NCBI GenBank assembly: GCA_001704575.1 | Contig: MCAW01000011.1 | Location: forward strand, 23,153 to 68,050 | DNA length: 44,898 bases | Source of the DNA: Methylophilales bacterium LSUCC0135 | GTDB taxonomy: Bacteria > Pseudomonadota > Gammaproteobacteria > Burkholderiales > Methylophilaceae | Reading direction: 5' to 3' | Shown: piece after piece, positions 15,531 to 25,602 of the stretch | How the letters are laid out: each line of letters opens with the position of its first letter | Numbering within the stretch: the stretch's first letter is position 1 | The notes under the pieces: model-generated | Seen by the model: the letters and a program-made list of their open reading frames with translations, nothing else | Told to the model about the DNA's origin: nothing | Databases searched by the model: none | Program-made: the position numbers and the translations under genes

Positions 15531-15566
15531 GTGGGTCTTAGTGGAGAAAAGTGGGTTTTTGTGGGA
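15531..15566 (+). promoter_or_regulatory. MraZ operator: four direct repeats at 10-bp spacing
   Basis: TGGGT (15532), TGGAG (15542), TGGGT (15552) and TGGGA (15562) recur every 10 bp. This is the TGGGN-N5 pattern known to bind MraZ upstream of the dcw cluster. The second copy is degenerate. The repeats end about 110 bp before the mraZ ATG, so the cluster promoter should lie between; I could not fix its boxes. Confidence 0.85.
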
Positions 15567-15676
15567 AGTTGTCATTTGATTGGTCGTGCTCATCTCATGA
15601 CGTTTTGGCTTTGCTTCTGTAACACAGTGGTGCAGTCGGCAACTTCTCACGTTTTATAAAAGGGGTGGCGAGCTTC

Positions 15677-16123
15677 ATGTTTCGCGGTGCAACATCATTG
15701 AATCTGGATGCAAAGGGCCGGCTGGCAGTGCCGAGCAAGCATCGTGATGCCTTGCTGGCGCAATGCGCTGGGCATCTGGTGCTGACCGCGCATCCTCATC
15801 GTTGCCTGCTGCTTTACCCCCAGCCCGCCTGGGAACCGATCCAGTCCAATGTGATGTCGCTTTCCAGTTTTGACAAGCAATCCAGTGCCTTGCAGCGGCT
15901 TCTCGTCGGTTATGCCGAAGATATCGAGCTGGACGGCGCGGGTCGTTTGCTGGTTTCTCCCGCCTTGCGCGAATTTGCCGGTCTGGAAAAGCAGGCCATG
16001 CTGGTCGGGCAGGGTAGTCATTTCGAGTTGTGGAATATCGAGGCGTGGCGTGCCCAACTGGAGCGCGTGATGTCTGGCGACGATATGTCGCTGCCCAACG
16101 AGCTGGAGGGTTTTTCGCTGTGA
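15677..16123 (+). CDS. mraZ: Transcriptional regulator MraZ
   Basis: MraZ represses the dcw promoter by binding TGGGN repeats as a ring-shaped oligomer. The 148-residue product starts at ATG 15677 ([19 protein letters not shown]), which matches the family N-terminus; the in-frame GTG at 15665 would add an unusual MASF. There are two SpoVT/AbrB-like domains, with [14 protein letters not shown] (about 12-25) and the second copy [17 protein letters not shown] (about 85-100), then [16 protein letters not shown] lies upstream. Its operator is 110 bp upstream (15531-15566). The rsmH start overlaps its stop. Confidence 0.95.
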   Translation: MFRGATSLNLDAKGRLAVPSKHRDALLAQCAGHLVLTAHPHRCLLLYPQPAWEPIQSNVMSLSSFDKQSSALQRLLVGYAEDIELDGAGRLLVSPALREFAGLEKQAMLVGQGSHFELWNIEAWRAQLERVMSGDDMSLPNELEGFSL

Positions 16124-17130
16124 GCGTTGGCACGGGCCAGCCTCTCAAACCCTCAGTCTCTCTGTCGCCCGCATCACCCCAAATGGATACGGATCTGACC
16201 TCCCCTGCGCATACGACGGTTTTGCTGGAAGAGGCTGTTGATGCCCTCGTGATCAAACCCGCCGGCATCTATGTCGATGGCACTTTCGGGCGCGGCGGCC
16301 ATAGCCGCAGGATTCTTCAGAAGCTGGGTACGAGCGGCCGCCTGATTGCTTTCGACCGTGATCTGGCCGCCGTGGCGGCTGCATCGTCGATCGACGATGC
16401 GCGTTTTCAGATCGTGCATAGCCATTTTTCCTCGATGCAGCATGCATTGGCCGCGCTCGGCGTCAGCCGGGTGGACGGCATTCTGCTCGATCTTGGTATT
16501 TCCTCGCCGCAGATAGATGTGGGCGAACGTGGTTTCAGTTTCAGGTTCGATGGTCCGCTCGATATGCGCATGGATCAGAGTCGCGGACAGACGGTGGCAG
16601 ATTTCATTGCAGGGGCAACAGAGCAACAACTTACAGGAGTAATAAAAGACTATGGTGAAGAACGGTTTGCTAAGCAGATTGCAAGGGCGATTGTTGCAGC
16701 ACGCAGTGGGGGGCTTGCCATCACCACTACCGGACAGCTTGCCAAGATCGTGGCAGGGGCGGTTCCAAAAATCGAGCCTGGGCAAGACCCGGCGACGCGC
16801 ACCTTTCAGGCTCTACGGATTTTCGTCAATCAGGAGCTTGAGGAATTGTCGTTAGTCCTGCCGCAATGCCTGTCATTGCTTGCCGGCGGCGGACGTCTGG
16901 CGGTGATCAGCTTCCATTCGCTGGAAGACCGCATCGTCAAACGCTTTATCCGCGCCGAGCAGGACCGGGATGACTTGCCCGCCAATTTTCCGGTGCGCGC
17001 CAGTGAATTGCCGCAGCCGCGGCTTATGGCCGTCGGCCGTGCAATCAAACCCGGTGCGGCCGAGATCAAGCGTAACCCGCGCTCGCGAAGTGCAGTGCTG
17101 CGGGTAGCAGAGAGAACGGCGGTAGCATGA
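16120..17130 (+). CDS. rsmH: 16S rRNA (cytosine-1402-N4)-methyltransferase
   Basis: RsmH (formerly MraW) adds the N4-methyl group to C1402 of 16S rRNA, the same nucleotide that RsmI modifies. From GTG 16120 the protein has 336 residues. I chose this start because it overlaps the mraZ stop (GTGA) and GGAGGG lies 9 bp upstream; ATG 16183 is possible but has no binding site. Motifs are [13 protein letters not shown], the AdoMet loop [40 protein letters not shown] and [15 protein letters not shown]. It ends with a 4-bp overlap into ftsL. The extra N-terminal 20 residues are low-complexity. Confidence 0.94.
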   Translation: MSVGTGQPLKPSVSLSPASPQMDTDLTSPAHTTVLLEEAVDALVIKPAGIYVDGTFGRGGHSRRILQKLGTSGRLIAFDRDLAAVAAASSIDDARFQIVHSHFSSMQHALAALGVSRVDGILLDLGISSPQIDVGERGFSFRFDGPLDMRMDQSRGQTVADFIAGATEQQLTGVIKDYGEERFAKQIARAIVAARSGGLAITTTGQLAKIVAGAVPKIEPGQDPATRTFQALRIFVNQELEELSLVLPQCLSLLAGGGRLAVISFHSLEDRIVKRFIRAEQDRDDLPANFPVRASELPQPRLMAVGRAIKPGAAEIKRNPRSRSAVLRVAERTAVA

Positions 17131-17441
17131 CGCGGCTTAATTTCATCCTGTTTGCGGTGTTGATCGTGACGGCGCTTGGTGTCGTGACCGCCCAGCACAA
17201 GGCGCGCAAGCTCTATTTCGAGCTGCAGCAACAGCAGGATGCGGCCAAGCAGTTCGAGATCGAGTGGGGTCAGCTGCAGCTGGAGCAAAGCACATGGGCC
17301 ATGCATTCCCGCATCGAGAGCATCGCTACCAGATACATGCACATGGAAGTACCTGACAGCAAAAGGGTTCAGCTGGTGCCGATGTATCGCGAGGGTGTTG
17401 TGCCTTCCGCAGCGGCAACGGGGAGCGGAAAACAACCATGA
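17127..17441 (+). CDS. ftsL: Cell division protein FtsL
   Basis: A 104-residue bitopic protein: short cytoplasmic N-terminus, one membrane segment (about 4-20, [17 protein letters not shown]), then a periplasmic coiled coil (about 25-65, rich in Q, E and L). FtsL forms a complex with FtsB and FtsQ that activates FtsWI at the septum. The sequence is poorly conserved, so the call depends on size, topology and its fixed place between rsmH and ftsI. It overlaps both neighbours by 4 bp (ATGA). Confidence 0.93.
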   Translation: MTRLNFILFAVLIVTALGVVTAQHKARKLYFELQQQQDAAKQFEIEWGQLQLEQSTWAMHSRIESIATRYMHMEVPDSKRVQLVPMYREGVVPSAAATGSGKQP

Positions 17442-19171
17442 ACACGGTCGCGCTCAAAAGACAGCAAACCATCCGGCTGCCCGGCTGGCGTCGCCGTCTG
17501 CTGTTGGTGCTGGTGCTGGCCGGATTCGTGGTGCTGATCGCCCGCAGTGTCTACCTGCAAAGCACGCACAAACAGTTTCTGCAGCAGAAGGGCGATGCGC
17601 GCTACAGCCGCAACATTGTGCTGCCGGCGCATCGCGGCATGATCACGGACCGCAATGGCGAGCCGCTGGCGATCAGTACGCCGGTTGAGTCGATCTGGGC
17701 CAGTCCGCCGGACCTTGAAATGAACAAGGAGCAAGTCAATCAGTTGGCCGCATTGCTCGGCTTCAAGCCGGAAACCATCAGCAAGAAGCTGGCAAACAAT
17801 CCGCGTGAGTTCGTCTATCTGAAACGCCGAATCCCGCCCGAACTGGCGCGGCAGGTCATGGCGCTCAAAATCCCCGGCATTTTCATGCAGCGTGAATACC
17901 GGCGTTATTACCCGGCTGGTGAGGTTGCCGCGCATCTGGTCGGTTTTACCGGCGTTGACCAAATCGGCCGCGAGGGCTTCGAGCTGGCAGCACAGGACGT
18001 GCTCTCCGGCAAGGAGGGTAGCCGCCGCGTCATCAAGGACAGGCAGGGTCGTATTGTCGAAGACCTGGAAGCGGTCAAGGTGCCTCAGGACGGCAAGAAT
18101 CTGGTGCTTTCGATTGATCGCCGCATCCAGTATCTGGCGCATCGCGAACTGGCGCGGGCGGTGGAAACACACAAAGCCAAGGCCGGTGCTGCAGTCGTGC
18201 TGGATGCCAGAACTGGTGAGGTGTTGGCGATGACCAACGTGCCCAGCTACAACCCGAACAATCCGGTGAATCTGGCCGGTCGCTCGCGCAACCGAGCAAT
18301 CGTCGATCTGTTCGAGCCGGGTTCCACCCTCAAGCCGTTCAGTGCCGCCGCCGCCATGGATGCCGGTGTTTTCGATACATCGTCGATTATCGATACGACG
18401 CCCGGTGTCATGCACATAGGCAGTGCGACTGTGCGGGACGTGCATCCGCAGGGCAAGGCGACCATCGCACAGATCATCCAGAAATCCTCCAATGTCGGCT
18501 CTGCCAAACTGGGTATGAGCATCGAGCCGAAAGCGCTCTGGAACGTGTTCAATCTTGCCGGTTTCGGCCAGGTGACCAATGTCGGTTTCCCCGGCGAAGC
18601 CTCCGGCAGATTGCGCGATTACAAGAGCTGGCGTCCGATCGAACACGCCACCATGTCCTACGGATACGGCCTCAACCTGACGCTGCTGCAATTGGCGCGT
18701 GCGTATACCGTGTTTGCCAACGACGGCGAGTTGCGTCCCGTCAGCCTGCGCAAGCAAAACGAGCAGCCGGTCGGTCAGCAGGTATTCAAACCGCAGACCG
18801 CGCGCGCCATGCTGGAGATGATGGAGCTGGCCGTGCTACCCGGCGGCACCGCCCCGCGCGCGCAGATTCCCGGTTACCGCGTGGCGGGCAAGACCGGTAC
18901 CGCGCACAAGCACGGCGTTGGCGGCTATCAGTCGGATAAATATGTATCATCGTTCGTCGGCTTGGCACCCGCTTCCAATCCGCGTCTGATCATGGCCGTA
19001 ATGATCGACGAGCCAGGCGCCGGCCAGTATTACGGCGGCGCAGTCGCCGCGCCGGTATTCAGTGCTGTAGTTTCCGGTGTCTTGCGCATGCTGGCTGTTC
19101 CGCAGGATGCGCCTAACGATAATATCGTCATTCCGCCGGAAGAAGCACCCGTGGTACAGGAGATGGTATGA
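17438..19171 (+). CDS. ftsI: Septal peptidoglycan transpeptidase FtsI (PBP3)
   Basis: A 577-residue class B penicillin-binding protein that crosslinks septal peptidoglycan together with FtsW. It has a cytoplasmic N-terminus, one membrane anchor (about 20-38), a pedestal domain beginning around RGMITDRNGEPLA, and the transpeptidase domain. Active-site motifs are SxxK at S296 in EPGSTLKPF, SxN in KSSNVGSAK, and KTG in VAGKTGTAHK. Length is normal. Start and stop overlap ftsL and murE by 4 bp each. Confidence 0.97.
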   Translation: MNTVALKRQQTIRLPGWRRRLLLVLVLAGFVVLIARSVYLQSTHKQFLQQKGDARYSRNIVLPAHRGMITDRNGEPLAISTPVESIWASPPDLEMNKEQVNQLAALLGFKPETISKKLANNPREFVYLKRRIPPELARQVMALKIPGIFMQREYRRYYPAGEVAAHLVGFTGVDQIGREGFELAAQDVLSGKEGSRRVIKDRQGRIVEDLEAVKVPQDGKNLVLSIDRRIQYLAHRELARAVETHKAKAGAAVVLDARTGEVLAMTNVPSYNPNNPVNLAGRSRNRAIVDLFEPGSTLKPFSAAAAMDAGVFDTSSIIDTTPGVMHIGSATVRDVHPQGKATIAQIIQKSSNVGSAKLGMSIEPKALWNVFNLAGFGQVTNVGFPGEASGRLRDYKSWRPIEHATMSYGYGLNLTLLQLARAYTVFANDGELRPVSLRKQNEQPVGQQVFKPQTARAMLEMMELAVLPGGTAPRAQIPGYRVAGKTGTAHKHGVGGYQSDKYVSSFVGLAPASNPRLIMAVMIDEPGAGQYYGGAVAAPVFSAVVSGVLRMLAVPQDAPNDNIVIPPEEAPVVQEMV

Positions 19172-20610
19172 GCGATATTCTCTCCGCACTGTTCGCACAG
19201 AACGTACATCCCCGCGCGATTACTGCGGACAGCCGCAAGGTGGTTCCCGGCAGCCTGTTTCTTGCATATCCCGGCGAGCATCACGACGGCCGTGCATTCA
19301 TCCATGACGCAATAGCGCGCGGTGCCGCCGCGGTTGTCTGGGACAGGCAGGGGTTTGACTGGGACCCGAGCTGGCAGCTGCCCAATCTGCCGGTAGAAAA
19401 ATTGCGCAAGCGATGCGGCGAAGTTGCCGACAGCTTTTTTGAGCATCCTTCGGAAAAGCTGTGGATGATCGGCGTTACCGGCACCAACGGCAAAACTTCG
19501 TGCAGCCACTGGCTGGCGCAGACGCTGTGTCTGCTTGGACGCAGGACTGCATTGGTGGGCACGCTGGGTAATGGTTTCCCCGGCGCGTTGTCGCACGCCA
19601 TCAATACAACGCCCGATCCGATATTGCTGCATGGCATGCTGGCCGGCTATCTGCAGCAGGGCGCCGTTGCCTGTGCGATGGAGGTCTCCTCGCACGGGCT
19701 GGAGCAGGGCCGCGTCGGCGGCGTGCATTTCGATGTGGCAGTTCTGACCAATCTCTCGCGCGACCACCTCGACTATCACGGCGACATGGCGTCCTATGCC
19801 GCCGCCAAGCGCAAGCTGTTCGATTGGGACGGGCTGACGGCTTGCGTGCTCAATCTCGATGATGACTTCGGCGCAAAGGTAGCTGCCGAACTGGTTGCGG
19901 CAGGCAAGCCGGTGATCACTTATGGCTTCGATCCGCGCGCGGCGGTGCGGGCCAGCGCGCTCGAATTCACTGCCAGCGGCATGCGCATGCAGGTTGCCAC
20001 TCCGAATGGCAACGCCGTGCTGCAAGCCCGGCTGGTCGCCCGGTTCAATGCATATAACCTGCTGGCTTTACTGGCAACACTGCTCTGCTCGGGTGTGAAG
20101 CTGGAGGATGCGGTGGATGCCATCGCCGCCATCGAACCGGTTGCAGGCCGAATGCAGCAGTTGGGTGGCGATGACCGTCCGCTGGTGGTGATCGATTACG
20201 CCCATACCCCCGATGCGCTGGAGAAAGTCCTGACGGCATTGCGCGAACAATCACGCGGACGCCTGTTCTGCGTTTTTGGCTGCGGCGGCAATCGCGATGC
20301 AGGCAAGCGCCCGCTGATGGGTGAGGTGGCCTCAAGACTGGCCGACAAGGTGATTGTCACTTCAGACAACCCGCGCGACGAAGCGCCCGAGGCGATCGTG
20401 GCGCAGATTGAAGGCGGTCTCTATGGCGATTACGCGATAGTACTGGATCGCGCAAAAGCGATCCGCGCAGCGATTGCCCGGGCAAAAGCGGGCGATATCG
20501 TGCTGGTGGCAGGCAAGGGCCATGAAAATTATCAGGAGGTAGCAGGCGTGAGAATGCCTTTCAGCGACGAGGCAGAGGTGCGCGCGGCATTGGTGGAGAC
20601 GGCGGCATGA
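19168..20610 (+). CDS. murE: UDP-MurNAc-tripeptide synthetase (meso-DAP adding) MurE
   Basis: MurE adds the third amino acid to UDP-MurNAc-L-Ala-D-Glu. The 480-residue protein has the Mur ligase layout: N-terminal substrate domain (TADSRKVVPGSLFLA), ATP loop GVTGTNGKTS, central domain with LTNLSRDHLDYHG (carbamylated lysine region nearby at AAAKRKLFDWDG), and a C-terminal domain. The motif DNPRDEAP is the signature of enzymes that use meso-diaminopimelate rather than lysine, as expected for a Gram-negative wall. It overlaps ftsI and murF by 4 bp each. Confidence 0.97.
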   Translation: MSDILSALFAQNVHPRAITADSRKVVPGSLFLAYPGEHHDGRAFIHDAIARGAAAVVWDRQGFDWDPSWQLPNLPVEKLRKRCGEVADSFFEHPSEKLWMIGVTGTNGKTSCSHWLAQTLCLLGRRTALVGTLGNGFPGALSHAINTTPDPILLHGMLAGYLQQGAVACAMEVSSHGLEQGRVGGVHFDVAVLTNLSRDHLDYHGDMASYAAAKRKLFDWDGLTACVLNLDDDFGAKVAAELVAAGKPVITYGFDPRAAVRASALEFTASGMRMQVATPNGNAVLQARLVARFNAYNLLALLATLLCSGVKLEDAVDAIAAIEPVAGRMQQLGGDDRPLVVIDYAHTPDALEKVLTALREQSRGRLFCVFGCGGNRDAGKRPLMGEVASRLADKVIVTSDNPRDEAPEAIVAQIEGGLYGDYAIVLDRAKAIRAAIARAKAGDIVLVAGKGHENYQEVAGVRMPFSDEAEVRAALVETAA

Positions 20611-21974
20611 TGAAGCTTTCCGAAGCGGCAATGGCAACGCATGGCAGCGTTATCGGCGAGGATGTGCTGTTCTCCAGCGTCTCCAACGACAGCCGTGGCG
20701 ACAAGCAGGGACAATTGTTCGTCGCCATGCGTGGCGATCGCGTCGACGGGCATGATTTTGCCTTGTCCGCCATCGAGCATGGCGCAGCGGCGGCGATGGT
20801 GTCGCATGCGGTACCAGGCCTGACATCCGGTTTGCTGGTGCAGGATACCCGCCGCGCTCTGGGTGATCTTGCTGCCTGGTGGCGCGGCAAGTTCACGATT
20901 CCGCTCGCTGCGATTACCGGCAGCAACGGCAAGACCACGGTCAAGGAAATGCTGGCGGCGATTCTGCGCGTGACTGCAGGCGGCGAAGACAAAGTACTGG
21001 CGACGGTCGGCAACCTCAACAACGATATCGGTCTGCCGCTCACACTGCTCAAGTTGCGCCCGCAGCACCGCTACGCCGTGGCTGAAATGGGCATGAATCA
21101 TTTCGGCGAAATCCGTTATCTGACCAGGCTGGCATGCCCGACCGTAGCATTGGTGAACAATGCTACCAGCGCCCATTTGGGCGGACTCGGTTCGGTTGAG
21201 GGTATCGCGCAGGCCAAGGGCGAGATTTTTGAAGGGCTGGCTGCCGATGGTGTTGCCATCATCAATGCCGACGACCGTTTTGCCGATTACTGGAAATCGC
21301 TGGCAGCCGGCAAGCGTATTTTGACTTTCGGCGTCGAGCAGCCAGCCGATGTCAGCGCTACGTTTGTGCTACAGGCGGAATACAGCGATCTGCAACTGCA
21401 GACACCGCTTGGTGCGGCAACCCTGCGTCTGCCGGTGGCCGGGCGTCACAACGTATGCAACGCGCTGGCGGCAACCGCCACCGCCATTGCCATGAACATT
21501 CCGCTTGCCGATGTGGTTGAGGGGCTGGCCGCATTCGGTGGCGTCAAGGGACGCTTGCAGCAGAAGACGGGCGTTGGCGGCGCGGTCGTGATCGACGACA
21601 CCTACAACGCCAATCCGGCTTCAGTGAAAGCGGCCATCGATGTACTGGCCGCACGCGCAGGCAAAAAACTGCTGGTGCTGGGCGACATGGGCGAACTGGG
21701 CGACGCCGCCGCCGCGATGCATGCCGATATCGGTGCCTACGCCCGCGATGCCGGCATTGATGCGCTGTTTGCGCTGGGTGAACTGAGCCGCGAAATGGTT
21801 CGCGTTTTCGGTTCGGGGGCGCGTCATTACGCAACGCCGGAAGCACTCGCGGCAGACCTCAGGACGGGCATGGGTGTGGGCGTCAACGTTCTGGTCAAGG
21901 GCTCGCGCTTCATGCGCATGGAGCGGGTGGTCGATCTGATCACGCATAACAATACACAAGGGGAGAATCACTGA
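20607..21974 (+). CDS. murF: UDP-MurNAc-pentapeptide synthetase MurF
   Basis: MurF joins D-Ala-D-Ala to UDP-MurNAc-tripeptide, using the dipeptide made by Ddl from the same cluster. The 455-residue protein shows [18 protein letters not shown] at the N-terminus, the ATP loop [28 protein letters not shown], and [16 protein letters not shown] in the C-terminal part, all typical of MurF. Two adjacent ATG codons (20607 and 20610) are possible starts; the first overlaps murE by 4 bp. The stop overlaps the mraY ATG by 1 bp. Confidence 0.97.
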   Translation: MMKLSEAAMATHGSVIGEDVLFSSVSNDSRGDKQGQLFVAMRGDRVDGHDFALSAIEHGAAAAMVSHAVPGLTSGLLVQDTRRALGDLAAWWRGKFTIPLAAITGSNGKTTVKEMLAAILRVTAGGEDKVLATVGNLNNDIGLPLTLLKLRPQHRYAVAEMGMNHFGEIRYLTRLACPTVALVNNATSAHLGGLGSVEGIAQAKGEIFEGLAADGVAIINADDRFADYWKSLAAGKRILTFGVEQPADVSATFVLQAEYSDLQLQTPLGAATLRLPVAGRHNVCNALAATATAIAMNIPLADVVEGLAAFGGVKGRLQQKTGVGGAVVIDDTYNANPASVKAAIDVLAARAGKKLLVLGDMGELGDAAAAMHADIGAYARDAGIDALFALGELSREMVRVFGSGARHYATPEALAADLRTGMGVGVNVLVKGSRFMRMERVVDLITHNNTQGENH

Positions 21975-23059
21975 TGCTGCTCGAACTCGCACAATGGCTG
22001 GCGCAGGATATACGCGTCTTCAATGTGTTCAACTACATCACTCTGCGTGCTGTGCTGGCGACGCTGACCGCCCTGGTCATTTCCTTCGTCATCGGCCCCG
22101 GTCTGATCCGCAAACTGACGCAGTACAAGGTCGGCCAGTCGGTGCGCGACGACGGCCCGCAAACGCATCTGGTCAAGGCCGGCACACCGACCATGGGTGG
22201 TGCCCTGATTCTGGTGGCGATTGCCGTTTCAACACTATTTTGGGCGGATTTGAGCAATCGCTATGTCTGGGTCGTGCTGATCACCACCCTCGGTTTCGGC
22301 ATCATCGGTTGGGTCGATGACTGGCGCAAGGTGGTGCACCGTAATCCCAAGGGGTTGGCTGCCCGGGAAAAATATTTCTGGCAATCGCTGATCGGCTTCG
22401 GCGTCGCCATTTATCTCTTCAGCACGGCCAGCGTGCCGGCGCAGACCGAGCTGATTTTCCCTTTCTTCAAGGATTGGGTGCTACCGCTCGGTGCTGTCAG
22501 TTTCATCGTACTGACCTATTTCGTCATTGTCGGCACCAGTAATGCCGTCAACCTGACCGATGGCCTCGACGGTCTTGCCATCATGCCGACCGTCATGGTG
22601 GCCAGCGCACTGGCGATTTTTGCCTATGTTGCAGGGCACTTGTATTTCTCCAGATACCTGGGCGTGCCCTACGTACCGGGTGCCGGCGAACTCGCCATAT
22701 TCTGCGCTGCCATCGGCGGTGCCGGTCTCGGCTTTCTCTGGTTCAACGCCTATCCGGCTGAAGTCTTCATGGGTGATGTCGGCGCGCTGGCGCTGGGTGC
22801 CGCACTGGGTGTGGTCGCGGTGATCGTGCGGCAGGAGATCGTGCTGTTCATCATGGGTGGCGTATTCGTCATGGAAACCATCTCGGTCATGCTGCAGGTC
22901 GGTTCGTTCAAGCTCACCGGCAAGCGCATCTTCCGCATGGCGCCGCTGCACCACCACTACGAACTCAAGGGCTGGAAAGAGACACAAGTGGTCGTCAGGT
23001 TTTGGATCATCAGCATGATGCTGGTGTTGGTCGGCTTGGCGACGCTGAAGATCAGATAA
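21974..23059 (+). CDS. mraY: Phospho-MurNAc-pentapeptide transferase MraY
   Basis: MraY transfers phospho-MurNAc-pentapeptide to undecaprenyl phosphate, forming lipid I in the inner membrane. The 361-residue protein is strongly hydrophobic with about ten membrane segments. Conserved cytoplasmic motifs are [21 protein letters not shown] (catalytic aspartates), [27 protein letters not shown], and the histidine cluster [12 protein letters not shown]. The start overlaps the murF stop by 1 bp; murD follows after 15 bp with its own binding site. Confidence 0.98.
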   Translation: MLLELAQWLAQDIRVFNVFNYITLRAVLATLTALVISFVIGPGLIRKLTQYKVGQSVRDDGPQTHLVKAGTPTMGGALILVAIAVSTLFWADLSNRYVWVVLITTLGFGIIGWVDDWRKVVHRNPKGLAAREKYFWQSLIGFGVAIYLFSTASVPAQTELIFPFFKDWVLPLGAVSFIVLTYFVIVGTSNAVNLTDGLDGLAIMPTVMVASALAIFAYVAGHLYFSRYLGVPYVPGAGELAIFCAAIGGAGLGFLWFNAYPAEVFMGDVGALALGAALGVVAVIVRQEIVLFIMGGVFVMETISVMLQVGSFKLTGKRIFRMAPLHHHYELKGWKETQVVVRFWIISMMLVLVGLATLKIR

Positions 23060-23074
23060 GGAGCAGAGAGCAAG

Positions 23075-24442
23075 ATGCCATTGGCAATCAAGGACAAACG
23101 GGTGCTGGTGCTGGGACTGGGTGATACCGGTCTTTCGGCATTGCGCTGGCTTGCGCGTCAGGGTGCCGTGCTGTCCGTTGCCGATACGCGCGCCCATCCA
23201 CCCGGGCTGGAGACAGTCAGGGCCGAGATGCCGCAGCTTGCCGTTCACCTCGGCGATTTCGATGCCGGCTTGCTGATGAAACAGGATTTGCTGGTGGTCA
23301 GCCCCGGCGTAGCGTTGGCCATGCCGCAAATTCAGCAGGCCATTGCGCATGGCGTGCCGGTCGTCGGCGATGTCGAGCTGTTCGCGCAATACAAACCGGC
23401 CAGCGCCAAGTTGATTGCGATCACTGGCTCTAACGGCAAGAGCACAGTGACGACACTCGCGGGCGAGATGTGCCGGGCGGCAGGACTGAAAACTGTGGTC
23501 GCGGGCAATATCGGCCTGCCGGTGCTCGACACATTGAACGGCGAAGTGCCGGACATCTACGTGCTGGAACTTTCCAGCTTTCAGCTGGAAACCACTGCCA
23601 GCCTCGATGCCGCTGCGGCGACCGTGCTGAATCTGAGCGAGGACCATATGGACCGCTATGACAGCATGGCGGATTACGCCGCCGCCAAGGCACGCATATT
23701 CAGCGGCAACGGCGTGCAGGTGCTCAACCGTCAGGATGCCTGGAGTGCCGGGATGGCATTACCGGGCCGGCCGCAGGTCAGCTTCGGGCTCGACAGCGCT
23801 ATAACAGAGCAGGATTACGGCCTGATTGCTGACGGCGCGGAAACCTGGTTGTCGCGCGGCAACACACGACTGATCGCAACCGCCGAATTGAAAATCGCCG
23901 GTCTGCACAATGCTGCCAATGCCCTGGCTGCGCTGGCCTTGTGCCGCACTGCGGGTCTGCATGAGGCGCCATTGCTGACCGCGCTGCGAGATTTCAAAGG
24001 CTTGCCGCACCGTGTCGAGTGGGTGACGGAGATTGATGGCGTTGCCTTTTATGACGATTCCAAGGGTACCAATGTCGGCGCGACCTGCGCCGCGCTGGAC
24101 GGCTTGCCGCAGAAGGTGGTGCTGATTGCGGGCGGCGACGGCAAGGGGCAGGATTTTGCCCCACTGCTGGCAGCGGCCAGCAGCAATGCCCGCGCAGTCG
24201 TGCTGATCGGCCGCGATGCAGGTTTGATCGAGTCTGCGCTGAAACCGGCAGCATTGCCCTTGTTGAAGGCCGACACACTGCCCGCTGCAGTCGATATGGC
24301 ATTCGATGCCGCCCGCCCCGGCGATGCCGTGCTGCTGTCACCCGCCTGCGCCAGTTTCGACATGTTCCGCAACTACCTGCACCGCGCCGAAGTGTTTCGT
24401 GCCGCCGTGCGGGGACTGGCTGAAAGGGAGGCGGCACGATGA
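23075..24442 (+). CDS. murD: UDP-MurNAc-L-alanine--D-glutamate ligase MurD
   Basis: MurD adds D-glutamate to UDP-MurNAc-L-Ala. The 455-residue Mur ligase has the N-terminal UDP-binding loop [18 protein letters not shown] loop [40 protein letters not shown], and [15 protein letters not shown] in the C-terminal domain. AAGGAG lies 8-10 bp upstream of the ATG, one of few separate ribosome binding sites in the cluster. The stop overlaps ftsW by 4 bp. Confidence 0.97.
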   Translation: MPLAIKDKRVLVLGLGDTGLSALRWLARQGAVLSVADTRAHPPGLETVRAEMPQLAVHLGDFDAGLLMKQDLLVVSPGVALAMPQIQQAIAHGVPVVGDVELFAQYKPASAKLIAITGSNGKSTVTTLAGEMCRAAGLKTVVAGNIGLPVLDTLNGEVPDIYVLELSSFQLETTASLDAAAATVLNLSEDHMDRYDSMADYAAAKARIFSGNGVQVLNRQDAWSAGMALPGRPQVSFGLDSAITEQDYGLIADGAETWLSRGNTRLIATAELKIAGLHNAANALAALALCRTAGLHEAPLLTALRDFKGLPHRVEWVTEIDGVAFYDDSKGTNVGATCAALDGLPQKVVLIAGGDGKGQDFAPLLAAASSNARAVVLIGRDAGLIESALKPAALPLLKADTLPAAVDMAFDAARPGDAVLLSPACASFDMFRNYLHRAEVFRAAVRGLAEREAAR

Positions 24443-25602
24443 TGCAGGTGCTGGGCAATCGACTGCGCTACAACGCGCCCGCCTACGATCAGGGCCTGCT
24501 CTGGGTCACGCTGATACTGCTCGGCCTCGGGCTGGTGATGGTCTATTCATCATCGATTGCGCTGGCCGAGGCGGACCGCGCGACAGGTCACCAATCCACT
24601 TACTATCTGGTGCGTCACAGCATCTACCTGGTTGTCAGCCTTTGCGTCGCGGCCGTTACCTTTCAGATTCCGACGCAGATGTGGCAGAAGATGGCGCCCT
24701 ACCTGTTCCTGATCGGCATGGCGGCACTGGTGCTGGTGCTGATTCCCGGTATCGGCCGCGAAGTCAACGGCAGCCGCCGCTGGATTTCGCTGTTTGTCGT
24801 GACCGTGCAGCCGTCCGAGTTCATGAAGCTGTTGGTAGCCATCTATGCGGCAGACTACACCTTGCGCAAGGCGGCAGTGATGGACAGCTTTACCAAGAGC
24901 TTTTTCCCGATGCTGCTGGTCATGCTGCTGGTTGGCGGGCTGCTGCTGATGGAGCCGGATTTCGGCGCCTTTGCCGTCATTTCGACCATCACCATTTCCA
25001 TCCTCTGGCTGGGCGGCATCAACGTCCGCATTTTCGCCGGCATGATCGGCATGCTGGTGGTCGGCTTTGTGCTGCTGATCTGGAGCTCGCCTTACCGGCT
25101 GCAGCGCATCATCGGCTTCATGGATCCCTGGGCCGACCCTTATGGCAAGGGTTACCAGCTATCGCATGCGCTGATCGCATTCGGTCGCGGCGAATGGTTC
25201 GGCGTCGGTCTTGGCGCCAGTGTCGAGAAACTGCTCTACCTGCCGGAAGCGCATACCGATTTCCTGCTCGCCGTGATCGCCGAAGAGCTCGGCTTCGTCG
25301 GTGTGCTCACCGTAGTGGCGCTGTTCGCCTGGCTGGTGATCCGCGCATTTGCCATCGGCAAGGAGGCGATTGCCAACGAACGTTATTTCTCTGCCTTGCT
25401 GGCACAAGGGATCGGCGTCTGGATCGGCGTTCAGGCCATCATCAACATGGGCGTCAACATGGGCATTCTGCCGACCAAGGGACTCACCCTGCCGCTGCTC
25501 TCCTTCGGCGGCAGCGGCATCCTGGCCAACTGCATCGCCCTGTCGGTACTCATGCGCATAGATTTCGAGAGCCGCCGGATCCAGAGGAGGTTGCCGGTAT
25601 GA
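24439..25602 (+). CDS. ftsW: Septal peptidoglycan polymerase FtsW
   Basis: FtsW is a SEDS-family glycosyltransferase that polymerises lipid II at the septum with FtsI. The 387-residue protein has about ten membrane segments. Conserved features are [18 protein letters not shown] near the N-terminus, a [11 protein letters not shown] loop, [22 protein letters not shown] with the functional aspartate region, and [16 protein letters not shown] near the end. It overlaps murD and murG by 4 bp each. Confidence 0.96.
   Translation: MMQVLGNRLRYNAPAYDQGLLWVTLILLGLGLVMVYSSSIALAEADRATGHQSTYYLVRHSIYLVVSLCVAAVTFQIPTQMWQKMAPYLFLIGMAALVLVLIPGIGREVNGSRRWISLFVVTVQPSEFMKLLVAIYAADYTLRKAAVMDSFTKSFFPMLLVMLLVGGLLLMEPDFGAFAVISTITISILWLGGINVRIFAGMIGMLVVGFVLLIWSSPYRLQRIIGFMDPWADPYGKGYQLSHALIAFGRGEWFGVGLGASVEKLLYLPEAHTDFLLAVIAEELGFVGVLTVVALFAWLVIRAFAIGKEAIANERYFSALLAQGIGVWIGVQAIINMGVNMGILPTKGLTLPLLSFGGSGILANCIALSVLMRIDFESRRIQRRLPV

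Noticed and set aside
15531-15566. The 10-bp repeats before mraZ as a CRISPR-like or satellite array
   Set aside because: The units are 5-bp TGGGN boxes at fixed spacing in front of mraZ, which fits the known MraZ operator. No CRISPR array is present in the window.
15471-15659. A 62-codon frame upstream of mraZ
   Set aside because: It would run through the hairpin and the MraZ operator repeats, and its composition is not protein-like.
17369-18757. A 462-codon minus-strand frame opposite ftsI
   Set aside because: Low-complexity His/Arg/Gln-rich product with no motifs; shadow of ftsI.
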